DNA of 64,000 bases from Allobosea lupini. GTDB taxonomy: Bacteria; Pseudomonadota; Alphaproteobacteria; Rhizobiales; Beijerinckiaceae. The notes below the pieces were generated by a model. That model made no database searches and was not told the origin of the DNA. It worked only from the letters and a program-made list of their open reading frames with translations. Location of the stretch: assembly GCF_900109525.1 (NCBI RefSeq), contig NZ_FOAN01000011.1:62001-126000 (forward strand), written 5' to 3'. The translations under genes and the position numbers were made by a program. Positions 41,630 through 50,645 of this stretch are shown piece by piece; positions within the stretch are counted from its first letter, which is position 1, and every line of letters starts with the position of its first letter.

Positions 41630-43255
41630 TTACTTCGCCGGCTTCACCGACATGGCGAGCATGTACTGGTCGGCGCGGCCCGCGACCGAAAGCTCCGACT
41701 TGAAGGCCCAGATGCCGCTTTCGAAATGGAGCGGGATGAAGGCGCCGTCGTCGAGGACCAGCTTCATCCCCTGCTGCAGCAGTTCCGCGCGCTTCTTGTC
41801 GTCGAGCTCCGAGACCGCGGCGCGGATCACCTTGTCGAACTCGTCGTTCTTGTAGCCGCCATAGTTCGAGCCGCCGAGGGTCTTGGCCTCGTTCGGGGTC
41901 GGCGGCCACTGGCGCAGGAAGGAGGCGGCCTCGCCGGTCGCCGAGCCCCAGCCGCCGATCGCGACGCTGAATTCCTTCTTGGCGCGGCGCGGGAAGTAGA
42001 TCGCGCGGGTCATCGCGTCGACCTCGGCCTTGATGCCGATCTGGGTCAGGTACTGCGCGACCGCCTGGGTGATCTGGCTGTCGTTGATGTAGCGGTCATT
42101 GGTCGAGGACAGCGTCAGCTGGAAGCCGTTGGGATAGCCGGCCTCGGCCAGCAGCTTCTTGGCGGCGGCCGGGTCATAGGCGAGCTTGGGCGGGTTCGGC
42201 AGCGTGCCGAACATGCCGGTCGGCAGGTACTGGTAGGCCGGCTCGGCCGCGCCGTCCATGATGCGCTTGACGATCGCCTCGCGGTCGATGGCGAGCGACA
42301 TCGCCTTGCGCACGCGCGCATCCTTCAGCGGGTTCTTGCCGTCCGGGGCCTTGACGAAGGGGCTCTCGTCGCGGGCGACGTCGAGCTGGAAGTAGACGAT
42401 GCGGGTCGAGGGCGTGATGACCGAGCCGAAGCGCTTGTCGCTCTTGATGCGGGCAAGGTCGCGCGCCGCCGGGTTCTCGATCACGTCATAGTCGCCCGCG
42501 AGCAGGCCGGCGAGGCGCGGGCCGGCATTGGTCACCGGCAGGAAGCGCACGGTGGCCCAGGGCTGGGCGCCGCCCCAGTAGTCGGGGTTGCGCTCGAGCT
42601 CGATCGCCGAGCCCCGGACATAGGACTTCAGCTTGTACGGCCCGGTGCCGATCGCCATCGTGCCGTCGTTGAAATTGCTGACTGCCGGCCAGGGACCGGT
42701 GACGCCGCAGTTCTTGGCGACATCGTAGCTGATCTCGCCGTGCTGGACGATCGAAGCCGAGAGGATCGGCAGGCTGGAGAGCAGATTGGGCAGCAGCGGT
42801 TCCGGCACCTTGGTCTCGATCACCAGCGTGCTGGCGTCGGGTGTCTCGACCTTGGCGAAATTGCTGGTGACGTCGGCGAAGGAGTCGGAGACCTTGGTCT
42901 CGTTCTTCAGCGTGCGGCAGAAGGTGAAAACCACGTCCTGCGCGCCGAAGGACTGGCCGTTGGTGAACTTGACGCCCTGGCGCAGCTTGAAGGTCCAGCG
43001 GTTCTTGCCGTCGTTCTCCCAGGAGGTGGCGAGGCCCGGCTTCAGCGCCTGGTTTTCGTCCTGCAAGACGAGATTGTCGAAGATGTGGGCCGCGAGCGCA
43101 TTGTTGGGCGTCAGCTCGTGATAATGCGGATCGACAGCGGTCGGCTCGGAGGCGAGCGCGATGCGCAGCGTCTGCGCCGTGGCAGAAGTGCTTAGCAGAC
43201 TGGCGCTTAGCATGCTGGCGCCGAGCACAAGGGTGATGAATGCGCGCTGACGCAT
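41630..43255 (-). CDS. ABC transporter substrate-binding protein, family 5
   Basis: A 541-residue periplasmic binding protein with a Sec signal peptide (MRQRAFITLVLGASMLSASLL, then SATAQ). Family segments: 'LKPGLATSWENDGKNRWTFKLRQGVKFTNGQSFGAQDV' (about 70-107), 'DARVRKAMSLAIDREAIVKRIM' (about 310-332), 'YDPAAAKKLLAEAGYPNGFQLTL'. Start ATG 43255 follows GGAG at 9-base spacing. It is the first gene of the minus operon and is divergent from an RpiR regulator. The ligand is not known. Confidence 0.93.
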   Translation of the reverse strand: MRQRAFITLVLGASMLSASLLSTSATAQTLRIALASEPTAVDPHYHELTPNNALAAHIFDNLVLQDENQALKPGLATSWENDGKNRWTFKLRQGVKFTNGQSFGAQDVVFTFCRTLKNETKVSDSFADVTSNFAKVETPDASTLVIETKVPEPLLPNLLSSLPILSASIVQHGEISYDVAKNCGVTGPWPAVSNFNDGTMAIGTGPYKLKSYVRGSAIELERNPDYWGGAQPWATVRFLPVTNAGPRLAGLLAGDYDVIENPAARDLARIKSDKRFGSVITPSTRIVYFQLDVARDESPFVKAPDGKNPLKDARVRKAMSLAIDREAIVKRIMDGAAEPAYQYLPTGMFGTLPNPPKLAYDPAAAKKLLAEAGYPNGFQLTLSSTNDRYINDSQITQAVAQYLTQIGIKAEVDAMTRAIYFPRRAKKEFSVAIGGWGSATGEAASFLRQWPPTPNEAKTLGGSNYGGYKNDEFDKVIRAAVSELDDKKRAELLQQGMKLVLDDGAFIPLHFESGIWAFKSELSVAGRADQYMLAMSVKPAK

Positions 43256-43286
43256 CGGTCGGTCTCCGTTCCCGTAGCTGATGGTT

Positions 43287-43338
43287 TTGACAGCTTTATT
43301 TTCACGCGGTAGCAAACATGAAAATGATCCGACGTCAA
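43287..43338. promoter_or_regulatory. overlapping divergent promoters with inverted repeat (candidate RpiR operator)
   Basis: ATTTTCA (43298-43304) and TGAAAAT (43319-43325) form a perfect 7-bp inverted repeat with a 14-base spacer. On the plus strand TTGACA (43287-43292) and on the minus strand TTGACG (43338-43333) are each 17 bases from the same shared six-base -10 region (43310-43315), which is a poor -10 on both strands. The repeat would cover both promoters, so the RpiR regulator at 43353 could control itself and the importer operon together. Confidence 0.5.
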
Positions 43339-43352
43339 TCACCGGAAGAGCC

Positions 43353-44225
43353 ATGTCACGCGCCCTGAAGCCGACGACGGATCTCGCCAACCGCATCGCC
43401 CGGATCTATCCCTCTTTGAGCGAGGGCCATCGCAAGGCGGCCGACTTCGTGCTGCAGAGCCCGCTCGACTCGGCGACGGTGACGATCGAGGGCCTGGCCG
43501 AGAAGAGCGGCACCTCGACCGCGACCGTGACCCGCTTCGTCCGGGCGCTCGGCTACCGCAACTACGGCGACTTCCGCACGGCGCTGTCGACGGCGCTCAA
43601 GGTTGCGCTCGGTCCGGTCGAGGGGCTCGCCGACGCACGTGCCACGGCCGGATCGGTCTTCGCCACCATGGCGACGACGCTGAAAGGCGAGGCCGCCAAT
43701 CTCGACGAGGCGATCGCGACGCTCGATGAGGCGACGGTCAACCGCGCCATCGGCCTGATGCTGAAGGCACGCCGCATCTTCATCGCCGGCTCCGGCGCGA
43801 GTCACTATGTCGGAGCCTTCCTCGAGGATGGGCTGGCGCTTTATCTCGACGCCGAGGTCGTCTTTGCGTCCTCGCGTGGCGGGCCCGAGCGCGCCGTCCG
43901 CCACATGCTGTCGGCCGGGCCCCAGGACGTCGTCATCGCGATCTCGCTGCCGCGCTATTCGCGCGCCACGCTTGAGCTCGCCAGATTCGCCAAGAAACGC
44001 GGCGCCGTCCTGGTCGCCCTGACCGACAGCCCGTCATCGCCGCTGGTGCCGCTGGCGGACATGACCTTCTTCGCCCCCGCCCGCAACAGTTTCCTGCCGA
44101 ACTCGCCGACTGCCGCCTTCGCCGTTGCCGATGCGCTGATCACCACGCTGGCGCGCGAGCGCCCAGATGCGGTCGAGGCGCTGAAGGGCCTGAGCGAGAG
44201 CCTGCTCTGGACCTTCCATTACTGA
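43353..44225 (+). CDS. MurR/RpiR family transcriptional regulator
   Basis: A 290-residue regulator. The N-terminal HTH_6 domain has 'LSEGHRKAADFVLQSPLDSATVTIEGLAEKSGTSTATVTRFVRALGYRNYGDFR' features (about 18-72), the C-terminal SIS domain starts 'ARRIFIAGSGASHYVGAFLEDGL' (about 130-155) and has 'DVVIAISLPRYSRATLELARFAKKRG' (about 190-215). SIS domains bind phosphosugars or amino-sugar derivatives, but many alphaproteobacterial members control peptide/opine importers. Start ATG 43353 follows GGAAGAG. Divergent from the importer operon. Confidence 0.92.
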   Translation: MSRALKPTTDLANRIARIYPSLSEGHRKAADFVLQSPLDSATVTIEGLAEKSGTSTATVTRFVRALGYRNYGDFRTALSTALKVALGPVEGLADARATAGSVFATMATTLKGEAANLDEAIATLDEATVNRAIGLMLKARRIFIAGSGASHYVGAFLEDGLALYLDAEVVFASSRGGPERAVRHMLSAGPQDVVIAISLPRYSRATLELARFAKKRGAVLVALTDSPSSPLVPLADMTFFAPARNSFLPNSPTAAFAVADALITTLARERPDAVEALKGLSESLLWTFHY

Positions 44226-44362
44226 ACAGTTCGCTGCCCCTGCCACCTCGGCGACAATAGTTCGAGAGAGACGTGTTTCCGGCACAGCGCAGCGGCTCTG
44301 CGTCTCGCCTTCGCCAGGGATCGGCGCGCCGATGGCGCGGGTCGGCCCCTACGCGGGCGCAT

Positions 44363-44393
44363 TTGACAAACACGCCGCCTTCCATGTGACAAT
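44363..44393 (+). promoter_or_regulatory. weak sigma70-like promoter candidate before the orphan molybdenum hydroxylase
   Basis: TTGACA (44363-44368) and GACAAT (44388-44393, four of six consensus positions) are 19 bases apart, longer than ideal. They lie about 80 bases before the start at 44472, in the 246-base gap after the RpiR gene. No other signal is evident in that gap. Confidence 0.3.
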
Positions 44394-44471
44394 CAGGCAG
44401 GCAAACCGGTCTGCGCTCTGCAGCGGGGATCGCTCGTCGATCGGCCCAACCTCCCATCGTGGTGCCTCGTC

Positions 44472-46823
44472 ATGAATATGCGCGCAGCTCCCGCCGAGCT
44501 TTCCTCGACGCCGTTCGGAATCGGCCAGCCGGTGCCGCGCAAGGAGGACCCTGTCCTGGTGCGCGGCGAGGGGCGCTACACCGACGATCTGTCGCTGGAC
44601 AGGCAGCTCTACGCCGCCTTCGTGCGCAGCCCGCATGCGCATGGCCTGCTCAACGGCATCGATACGTCGGCGGCGACGGCGATGAAGGGCGTGGTCGCGA
44701 TCTATACGGGCGCCGACCTTGAAGGGCAGGGCTATGGCCCGCTGCGCTGCCAGATCGACCTGCCCAACCGCGACGGCTCGCCGATGCGCAAGCCGGTCCG
44801 CATGGCGCTTGCGACCGGCAAGGTCCGCTTCGCCGGCGACCCCGTGGCCATCGTCGTCGCCCGCACCGCGGTGCAGGCGCGGGACGCCGCCGAGGCCGTC
44901 CTGCTCGATATCGAGGTCCTGCCGGCGGTCACCTCCGGCGAGGAGGCGCTCGCCCCCGGCGCGCCGCTTCTCTATGACGAGGTGCCGGGCAATCTCGTCC
45001 TCGACTACCAGTCCGGCGATGCCGGGAAGGTCGCCGCTGCCTTTGCCGGGGCGGCCCATGTCGCCCGGCTGCGGATCGTCAACAACCGCGTCGTGGTCAA
45101 CCCGATCGAGCCGCGCTCGGCGATCGCGAGCTATGACCGCAAGGCCGGCCGCTACACGCTGCATGCGCCGAGCCAGGGTGTTTTCGGCCTGCGCAACAAT
45201 CTCGCCGCGGCGATGGGCGTGCCGGCGGCGAAGATGCGGCTGGTCACCGGCCATGTCGGCGGCTCCTTCGGCATGAAGGCCTCGGTCTTCCCCGAGCATA
45301 TCGCGCTGCTGCACGCGGCCCGCCTGCTGAAGAAGCCGGTGAAATGGACCGACCATCGCTCCGAGAGCTTCGTCGCCGATCATCACGGCCGCGACATGGT
45401 GTTCGAGGCCGAGCTCGCGCTCGACGCGCGCGGGCGCTTCCTGGCGACGCGCTTCACCGGCATCGGCAATATGGGCGGCTATCTCTCGCCGGTCGGGCCG
45501 ATGATGGCGAGCCTGAACATCGGCAAGAACAGCGTCGGGATGTACCGCACGCCGCTGGTCGAGGTTCTCGCGAAATGCGCCGTGACCAACACCCCGCCGA
45601 TCGGCGCCTATCGCGGTGCCGGACGGCCCGAAGGCAATTATTTCATGGAGCGGCTGATCGATACCGCCGCCCGGGAGATGGGGATCGACAGCGCCGAACT
45701 CCGGCGCCGCAACCTGGTCAAGCCGGCGCAGCTGCCTTGGACGACGCCGATCGGCACCGTCTATGACAGCGGCGATTTCCCGGCCCTCTTCGCGCAGGCG
45801 CTCGAAGCCGCCGACTGGAAGGGCTACGCTGCGCGGCAGCGCCAGAGCCGCAAGGCCGGCAAGCTGCGCGGCCGCGGCATCGGCTGCTATCTCGAGGTGA
45901 CGGCGCCGCCGACCAACGAGATGGGCGGCCTGCATTTCGAGGCCGATGGCAGCGTCACCATCGTCACCGGGACGCTCGACTACGGGCAGGGTCACTGGAC
46001 GCCCTTCGCCCAGATCCTGTCGAGCCAGCTCGGCGTACCCTTCGACAAGATCCGCCTGGTCCAGGGCGATAGCGACCGCCTGATTGCCGGCGGCGGCACC
46101 GGCGGCTCCAAATCGGTGATGGCGAGCGGCTCGGCGATCATCGAGGCGAGCGAACTCGTGATCGAGAAGGGCAAGCTGCTCGCCGCCCATGTCCTCGAGG
46201 CCGCCCCGGTCGACATCGAGTTCGCCGGCGGCGAGTTCAGGATCGCAGGCACCGACCGCAGCATCGGCATCATGGCGCTCGCCGAGCGGCTGCGGACGGG
46301 CACGCCCTTCCCTGCCGACCTGCCGCAGAGCCTCGATGTCGACCATGTCTTCAAGGCGGCGCCCTCGGCCTACCCGAATGGCTGTCACATCGCCGAGGTC
46401 GAGATCGACCCTGAGACCGGCCAGGTCGAGATCGCCAGCTATGTCATGGTCAACGATTTTGGGGTGGTGGTGAACCCGCTGATCGTCGAGGGCCAGCTGC
46501 ATGGCGGCGTCGTCCAGGGGATCGGCCAGGCGCTCTACGAGATGACCGTCTATGACGAGGCCGGCCAGCTGATGACCGGTTCGTTCATGGACTATGCATT
46601 GCCGCGCGCGGCGGACGTGCCGTTCTTCTCCTTCGCCAGCCGGGGCGTCCCGACCGCGACCAACCGCGTCGGCGCCAAGGGCTGCGGCGAGGCCGGTTGC
46701 GCGGGCTCGCTGCCTTCGGTGATGAATGCGGTGGTCGATGCGCTCGCGCCGCATGGCGTGCGCCATCTCGACATGCCGGCGACGCCGCTGGCGATCTGGA
46801 AGAGCATCCACGCCCGCGACTGA
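44472..46823 (+). CDS. xanthine dehydrogenase family, molybdopterin-binding (large) subunit
   Basis: A 783-residue CoxL/XdhB-type molybdenum hydroxylase subunit. N-terminal 'GQPVPRKEDPVLVRGEGRYTDDL' (about 17-40), Moco-binding 'GHVGGSFGMKASVFPEH' (about 258-275), 'GAYRGAGRPEGNYFMERLID' (about 378-397), 'DYGQGHWTPF', and the catalytic Glu740 in 'KGCGEAGCAGS'. Such subunits hydroxylate aldehydes or heterocycles with water. No FAD or 2Fe-2S subunit is next to it, unlike the second enzyme at 54900-59184, so it is an orphan or borrows partners. ATG 44478 is an alternative start. Substrate unknown. Confidence 0.92.
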   Translation: MNMRAAPAELSSTPFGIGQPVPRKEDPVLVRGEGRYTDDLSLDRQLYAAFVRSPHAHGLLNGIDTSAATAMKGVVAIYTGADLEGQGYGPLRCQIDLPNRDGSPMRKPVRMALATGKVRFAGDPVAIVVARTAVQARDAAEAVLLDIEVLPAVTSGEEALAPGAPLLYDEVPGNLVLDYQSGDAGKVAAAFAGAAHVARLRIVNNRVVVNPIEPRSAIASYDRKAGRYTLHAPSQGVFGLRNNLAAAMGVPAAKMRLVTGHVGGSFGMKASVFPEHIALLHAARLLKKPVKWTDHRSESFVADHHGRDMVFEAELALDARGRFLATRFTGIGNMGGYLSPVGPMMASLNIGKNSVGMYRTPLVEVLAKCAVTNTPPIGAYRGAGRPEGNYFMERLIDTAAREMGIDSAELRRRNLVKPAQLPWTTPIGTVYDSGDFPALFAQALEAADWKGYAARQRQSRKAGKLRGRGIGCYLEVTAPPTNEMGGLHFEADGSVTIVTGTLDYGQGHWTPFAQILSSQLGVPFDKIRLVQGDSDRLIAGGGTGGSKSVMASGSAIIEASELVIEKGKLLAAHVLEAAPVDIEFAGGEFRIAGTDRSIGIMALAERLRTGTPFPADLPQSLDVDHVFKAAPSAYPNGCHIAEVEIDPETGQVEIASYVMVNDFGVVVNPLIVEGQLHGGVVQGIGQALYEMTVYDEAGQLMTGSFMDYALPRAADVPFFSFASRGVPTATNRVGAKGCGEAGCAGSLPSVMNAVVDALAPHGVRHLDMPATPLAIWKSIHARD

Positions 46824-46835
46824 GGCTGCGTCGCC

Positions 46836-47912
46836 TTAGCTCATGTTGTCGCGCAGGAAGATCTCGATGCGGATGCGTTCCTGGTCGAGCAGGATCGGCT
46901 CGCCGGTGACCTCCGCCATCAGCAGGCGCGCCGCCGAGCGCGCCTCGTGGCCGGGATCCTGGTTGATCACGGCCGCGACGGTGCCCGACAGCAGCCCGCG
47001 CCGTGTCGCCTCGGTCAGCTCATGCGCGATGAAGACGAGCGGCCGGCCGGCGGTTTCCAGGGCGGTGACGATACCCTCGTTGCCGGCGCCGATATTGTAG
47101 AGCCCGATCAGGTCGGGATGATCCGCGAGGAGCCCGGCGACCGCCGCCTCGTTGCGCTCGCTCTCGTCGCGTCCCTCCAGCACCGGGAGGAGAGTCAGCC
47201 CGGGATAGTCGCCGGAGAGCACCTGCTGGAAGCCATAGAGCCGCTCGACATGGTCGCGCAGCGACATCGAGCCGAGGATGACGCCGACCTTGCCGCTGCG
47301 GCCGCCGAGGAAGCGGCCCATCAGCGAGGCACTGGTGCGCCCCGCCGCCGGATTGTCGATGCCGACATAATGGGCGCGGCGGGAGGTCGGGGCGTCCGAG
47401 ACCAAGGTCACCACGGCCACGCCGCGCGCGACGAGATCGTCGATCGCGGCGCGGACCTTGGGATGGTCGAGTGCCACCGTGGCGACGCCGTGGAAATGGT
47501 CGGCGAGGCCGGCAAGCCCGCTCGCCAGTGCCTCGGGATCGAAGACGTCGAGCTGCAGGATGTCGACGAAGGCGTTCTGCGGCTCCAGCCAGTCGCTGAT
47601 CCGGCGCACCTGCTGCATCAGCCCGGCCATGAACGCGTTGGTGCTGGACGGGAGGATGAAGGCGAAGCGGAAGGACTGGCCGCGCGCCAGCCGCGCCGCC
47701 GCCGGGTTGGCCCGGTAGTCGAGCTTGGCGATGGCGCGCCTGACGCTTTCGACGGTCTTGGCGCGGACCCCCTCGCGCTGGTTGACGACCCGGTCGGCCG
47801 TGGCGAGCGAGACCCCGGCCTCGCGCGCCACATCCTCCAGCGTCGCTCGCCTGACCGGGATCCGGCTTCGATCCACCGCGTCCTCCACGACCTCTCCTCG
47901 CATCTGCGCCAT
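46836..47912 (-). CDS. LacI family transcriptional regulator
   Basis: A 358-residue repressor with HTH 'ATLEDVAREAGVSLATADRVVNQREG' (about 23-48) and a sugar-binding-like effector domain ('FRFAFILPSSTNAFMAGLMQQVRRI', 'GLYNIGAGNEGIVTALETAGRPLVFIAHE'). 'ATADRV' instead of the common 'ATVSRA' is typical of a LacI subgroup. A GTG at 47876 with a well placed GGAGG is an alternative start. It is last in the minus-strand sugar operon and could act on the palindrome at 52958-52979. Confidence 0.9.
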   Translation of the reverse strand: MAQMRGEVVEDAVDRSRIPVRRATLEDVAREAGVSLATADRVVNQREGVRAKTVESVRRAIAKLDYRANPAAARLARGQSFRFAFILPSSTNAFMAGLMQQVRRISDWLEPQNAFVDILQLDVFDPEALASGLAGLADHFHGVATVALDHPKVRAAIDDLVARGVAVVTLVSDAPTSRRAHYVGIDNPAAGRTSASLMGRFLGGRSGKVGVILGSMSLRDHVERLYGFQQVLSGDYPGLTLLPVLEGRDESERNEAAVAGLLADHPDLIGLYNIGAGNEGIVTALETAGRPLVFIAHELTEATRRGLLSGTVAAVINQDPGHEARSAARLLMAEVTGEPILLDQERIRIEIFLRDNMS

Positions 47913-48004
47913 GGGATCGGCGTCAAGCTTCGCCCGCGACGCAGGCCTTTGGCATTGGCGGGGGCCTCAAGTCCAGCCGTTCGGCCAGCCCGATGCCTCA
48001 GCCA

Positions 48005-48649
48005 TCAGCGCGCCGCCCAAAGCAGCCCCCGCGTCATGATCGTGCGGATCTCCGGCACGTCGAGCTCATAGGCGCGGTGGCCGAGCGAGGAGTAGAACAC
48101 TCGCCCCTTGCCATAGCGTTTGCGCCAGACCACCGGCATCACCACCCCGTCGATCCAGGGCGCGTGCTCGCCGGTGAAGGTCGTGGTCGCCAGCACCTCG
48201 TTGGCGGGGTCGACATGCATGTAATACTGCTCCGAGCGGTGCTCGAAGCTGGCGATGCCCTGCATCAGCGGATCGTCGGGCCGGGTGATGTCGACGGTGT
48301 AGTCGATGATGCCGCCGGGATGGGCGACCCATTGGCCGCCGCACATGAACTGGTAGTCGACCGCGTCGCGGAAGGCGTCGCCCATGCCGCCGTGATGGCC
48401 GGCGAGCCCGACGCCGCCGGCGACCGCCTCGCACAGGGCGGCCGCCTCCGGCTTCTCGATCTTCGACATGGTGTAGATCGGCACGATCAGCGAGTAGTCC
48501 CGGATCGCGGGATCGAGGAAGACGGAGGTCGCGGTCTCGACCCGCACGTCGAAGCCTTCCGCCTTCAGCCAGCCCCGGATCATCGAGCTGCAGAGGTCGG
48601 GGTCATGGCCGCTCCAGCCGCCCCAGACGATGAGCGCAGTCCTTGTCAT
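48005..48649 (-). CDS. ThuA domain-containing protein
   Basis: A 214-residue ThuA-like protein with a class I glutamine amidotransferase-like fold. It starts 'RTALIVWGGWSGHDPDLCSSMIRGWLKAEGFDV', has 'LAGHHGGMGDAFRDAVDYQFMCGGQWVAHPGG' (about 76-108) and 'MPVVWRKRYGKGRVFYSSLGHRAYEL' (about 172-198). ThuA is needed for trehalose and related disaccharide use in Sinorhizobium, acting with the dehydrogenase ThuB via 3-keto sugars. It lies 12 bases after the Gfo/Idh gene, matching the thuA-thuB pairing. Confidence 0.9.
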   Translation of the reverse strand: MTRTALIVWGGWSGHDPDLCSSMIRGWLKAEGFDVRVETATSVFLDPAIRDYSLIVPIYTMSKIEKPEAAALCEAVAGGVGLAGHHGGMGDAFRDAVDYQFMCGGQWVAHPGGIIDYTVDITRPDDPLMQGIASFEHRSEQYYMHVDPANEVLATTTFTGEHAPWIDGVVMPVVWRKRYGKGRVFYSSLGHRAYELDVPEIRTIMTRGLLWAAR

Positions 48650-48661
48650 GTCGATCCCCGT

Positions 48662-49759
48662 TCAATCCAGAGTGCCGGTGGGCAGGCCGGGCGGCAGCAT
48701 CGCCGGCCGCTCGACCGTGGTTGCAAGCGTGACGCGCCGCCCTTCGTCGGAGGCGGTCTGGAAGGCTTCCATGGCTTCGAGCACATGCAGTGCCAGCGCG
48801 CCGCTGGCACGGTGCGGCCGGCCCGAGATCAGGGCCGCTGCCATGTCGGCGACGCCGATCGAGCGGAACTCGCCCTCGCTGTTGCCATGGCTGAGGGCCT
48901 GCGCCTGCCAGTCGCCGCCGGCCTTGGCGACCAGGACTTCGCCGCCGAAGCGGTTGGGGTCGGGCACGGACAGGCTGCCCTCCGAGCCGTAGATTTCGAT
49001 CGGGCTGTGGCGGTGCTTGGGCACGTCGAAGCTCATGGTGATCGAGACCACTGCGCCCGAGACGAATTCGAGCACGCCGGTGACATGGGTCGCGACCTCG
49101 ACCGGGATCAGCGTGCCGTTCATCGGCTGGCTGGTGACGAGGCGCTCGGCCTTGGGCCGCGTCGCGAAGCCGACGACGGAGGCGATCGGCCCGAGCAGGT
49201 TGACGAGGTCGGTGATGTAATAAGGGCCCATGTCGAGCATCGGGCCGCCGCCGCGCAGATAGTAGAAGCCGGGCGCCGGGTGCCAGCGCTCATGGCCAGG
49301 GCAGCCGAAGAAGGCGTTGCCGGCGACGACCTTGCCGATGGCGCCGTCGTCGATCAGCTTGCGGGCGGTCTGGTGGCCACCGCCGAGGAAGGTGTCGGGG
49401 GCCGAGCCGACGCGCACGCCCTTCTCCTCCGCAAGATCCATCACCTTGCGGGCCTCGGCCACGTTGACGCCGAGCGGCTTCTCGGAGTGGACGTGCTTGC
49501 CGGCCCGCAGGGCCGCGAGGCTGACATCGGTATGCGCCAGCGGCACGGTCAGGTTGACGACGATCTCGACATCGTCGCGCTTCAGGAGCTGGTCGACCCG
49601 CATCGCCGGCACGCCGAACTCGGCGCCGCGCGCTTCGGCCGGGGCGGTGCGCATGTCGGCGACGGCGCGCAATTCGATGGTCGAGAACTGCTGCATCGCC
49701 GTCATGTATTTCGTCGAGATGTTGCCGCATCCGATGATGCCGACGCCGATCTTTCGCAT
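48662..49759 (-). CDS. Gfo/Idh/MocA family oxidoreductase (ThuB-like)
   Basis: A 365-residue NAD(P)-dependent sugar dehydrogenase. The Rossmann motif is 'VGIIGCGNISTKYMTAM' (about 4-20), the conserved Glu-Lys-Pro is in 'GKHVHSEKPLGVN' (about 90-102), and the second domain has 'GGGPMLDMGPYYITDLVNLLGP' (about 168-190), with the catalytic Asp and Tyr-type pattern. With ThuA it would convert an imported glycoside via a 3-keto intermediate. The start is set by 'GGAGCGTCAC' before ATG 49759. Confidence 0.92.
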   Translation of the reverse strand: MRKIGVGIIGCGNISTKYMTAMQQFSTIELRAVADMRTAPAEARGAEFGVPAMRVDQLLKRDDVEIVVNLTVPLAHTDVSLAALRAGKHVHSEKPLGVNVAEARKVMDLAEEKGVRVGSAPDTFLGGGHQTARKLIDDGAIGKVVAGNAFFGCPGHERWHPAPGFYYLRGGGPMLDMGPYYITDLVNLLGPIASVVGFATRPKAERLVTSQPMNGTLIPVEVATHVTGVLEFVSGAVVSITMSFDVPKHRHSPIEIYGSEGSLSVPDPNRFGGEVLVAKAGGDWQAQALSHGNSEGEFRSIGVADMAAALISGRPHRASGALALHVLEAMEAFQTASDEGRRVTLATTVERPAMLPPGLPTGTLD

Positions 49760-49784
49760 GTGACGCTCCTTGATAGCCGGATGC

Positions 49785-50645
49785 TCAGCCCTTCACCGCG
49801 CCGGCGGTCAGGCCGGCGACGATGTGCTTCTGGGCGAAGAGGAAAAGGATGATGGTGGGCAGGATGGTGAGGGTGATGAAGGCGAGGATCAGGTGCCACT
49901 CGGTCGAGTATTCGCCCTGGTAGACCATGATGCCGAGCGGCCATGGGTAGAGGCGGTCGCTGTTCAGCATGACCAGCGGGATCAGATAGGCGTTCCAGCT
50001 GTGCACGAAGGTGATGGTGCCGACCGTCGCCAGGATCGGGCGCGACAGCGGCAGCGTCACGTAGCGGAAGAACTTCGGATAGGAGCAGCCGTCGACCAGC
50101 GCGGCCTCCAGCAGCTCGGTCGGCAGGTCCTTGAAGAAGCGCCGCAGCAAGAGGATGCTCATTGCCAGCGCGAAGGCGACCTGGGGCAGGACGACGCCCA
50201 TATGGCTGTCGAGCAGGCCGAGATCGCGCACCTTGATGAACATCGGCAGGATCGCGGTGGCGGCCGGGAAGAGCAGGCCCATCGTCAGGTAGTTCAGCAG
50301 CATGTCGCGGCCGAAGAAGTGCAGATGGGCGAAGACGAAGGCGGCCATCGACGCGCAGATCAGCGTCAGCACCACCGTCAATGTCGCGATGACGAAGGAG
50401 TTGCCGAGGAGCTGCCAGTAGCGCCGCGAGAGCAGGATGTCGGCGTAGTTGCTCCATTCCCAGACGCTCGGCAGGCCAAACGGGTTGGTGCGCAATTCGC
50501 CGAGCGACTTGAAGCCGCCGAGGACCGTGGCGATGAGCGGCGTCATCACGAACAGGACGATGGCCGCCAGATAGAGCGCCTTGCCGACCGCCGCCGGGCT
50601 GAAACCGTCGTCGCTGAAGGGGGCGGAGGAGGCGGGCTCACTCAT
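49785..50645 (-). CDS. carbohydrate ABC transporter permease (MalG-like)
   Basis: A 286-residue inner membrane permease of the CUT1 family. Six helices are predictable by eye, the first at about 22-45, and the EAA loop 'TELLEAALVDGCSYPKFFRYVTLPLSRP' is at about 180-208. 'MLFPAATAILPMFIKVRDLGLLDSHMG' precedes it. It overlaps the MalF-type gene by 8 bases. Confidence 0.92.
   Translation of the reverse strand: MSEPASSAPFSDDGFSPAAVGKALYLAAIVLFVMTPLIATVLGGFKSLGELRTNPFGLPSVWEWSNYADILLSRRYWQLLGNSFVIATLTVVLTLICASMAAFVFAHLHFFGRDMLLNYLTMGLLFPAATAILPMFIKVRDLGLLDSHMGVVLPQVAFALAMSILLLRRFFKDLPTELLEAALVDGCSYPKFFRYVTLPLSRPILATVGTITFVHSWNAYLIPLVMLNSDRLYPWPLGIMVYQGEYSTEWHLILAFITLTILPTIILFLFAQKHIVAGLTAGAVKG

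Noticed and set aside
44349..46811. 820-residue open frame antisense to the molybdenum hydroxylase.
   Set aside because: Arg/Asp/His-rich shadow typical of GC-rich DNA. The plus frame has clear family motifs and this one has none.
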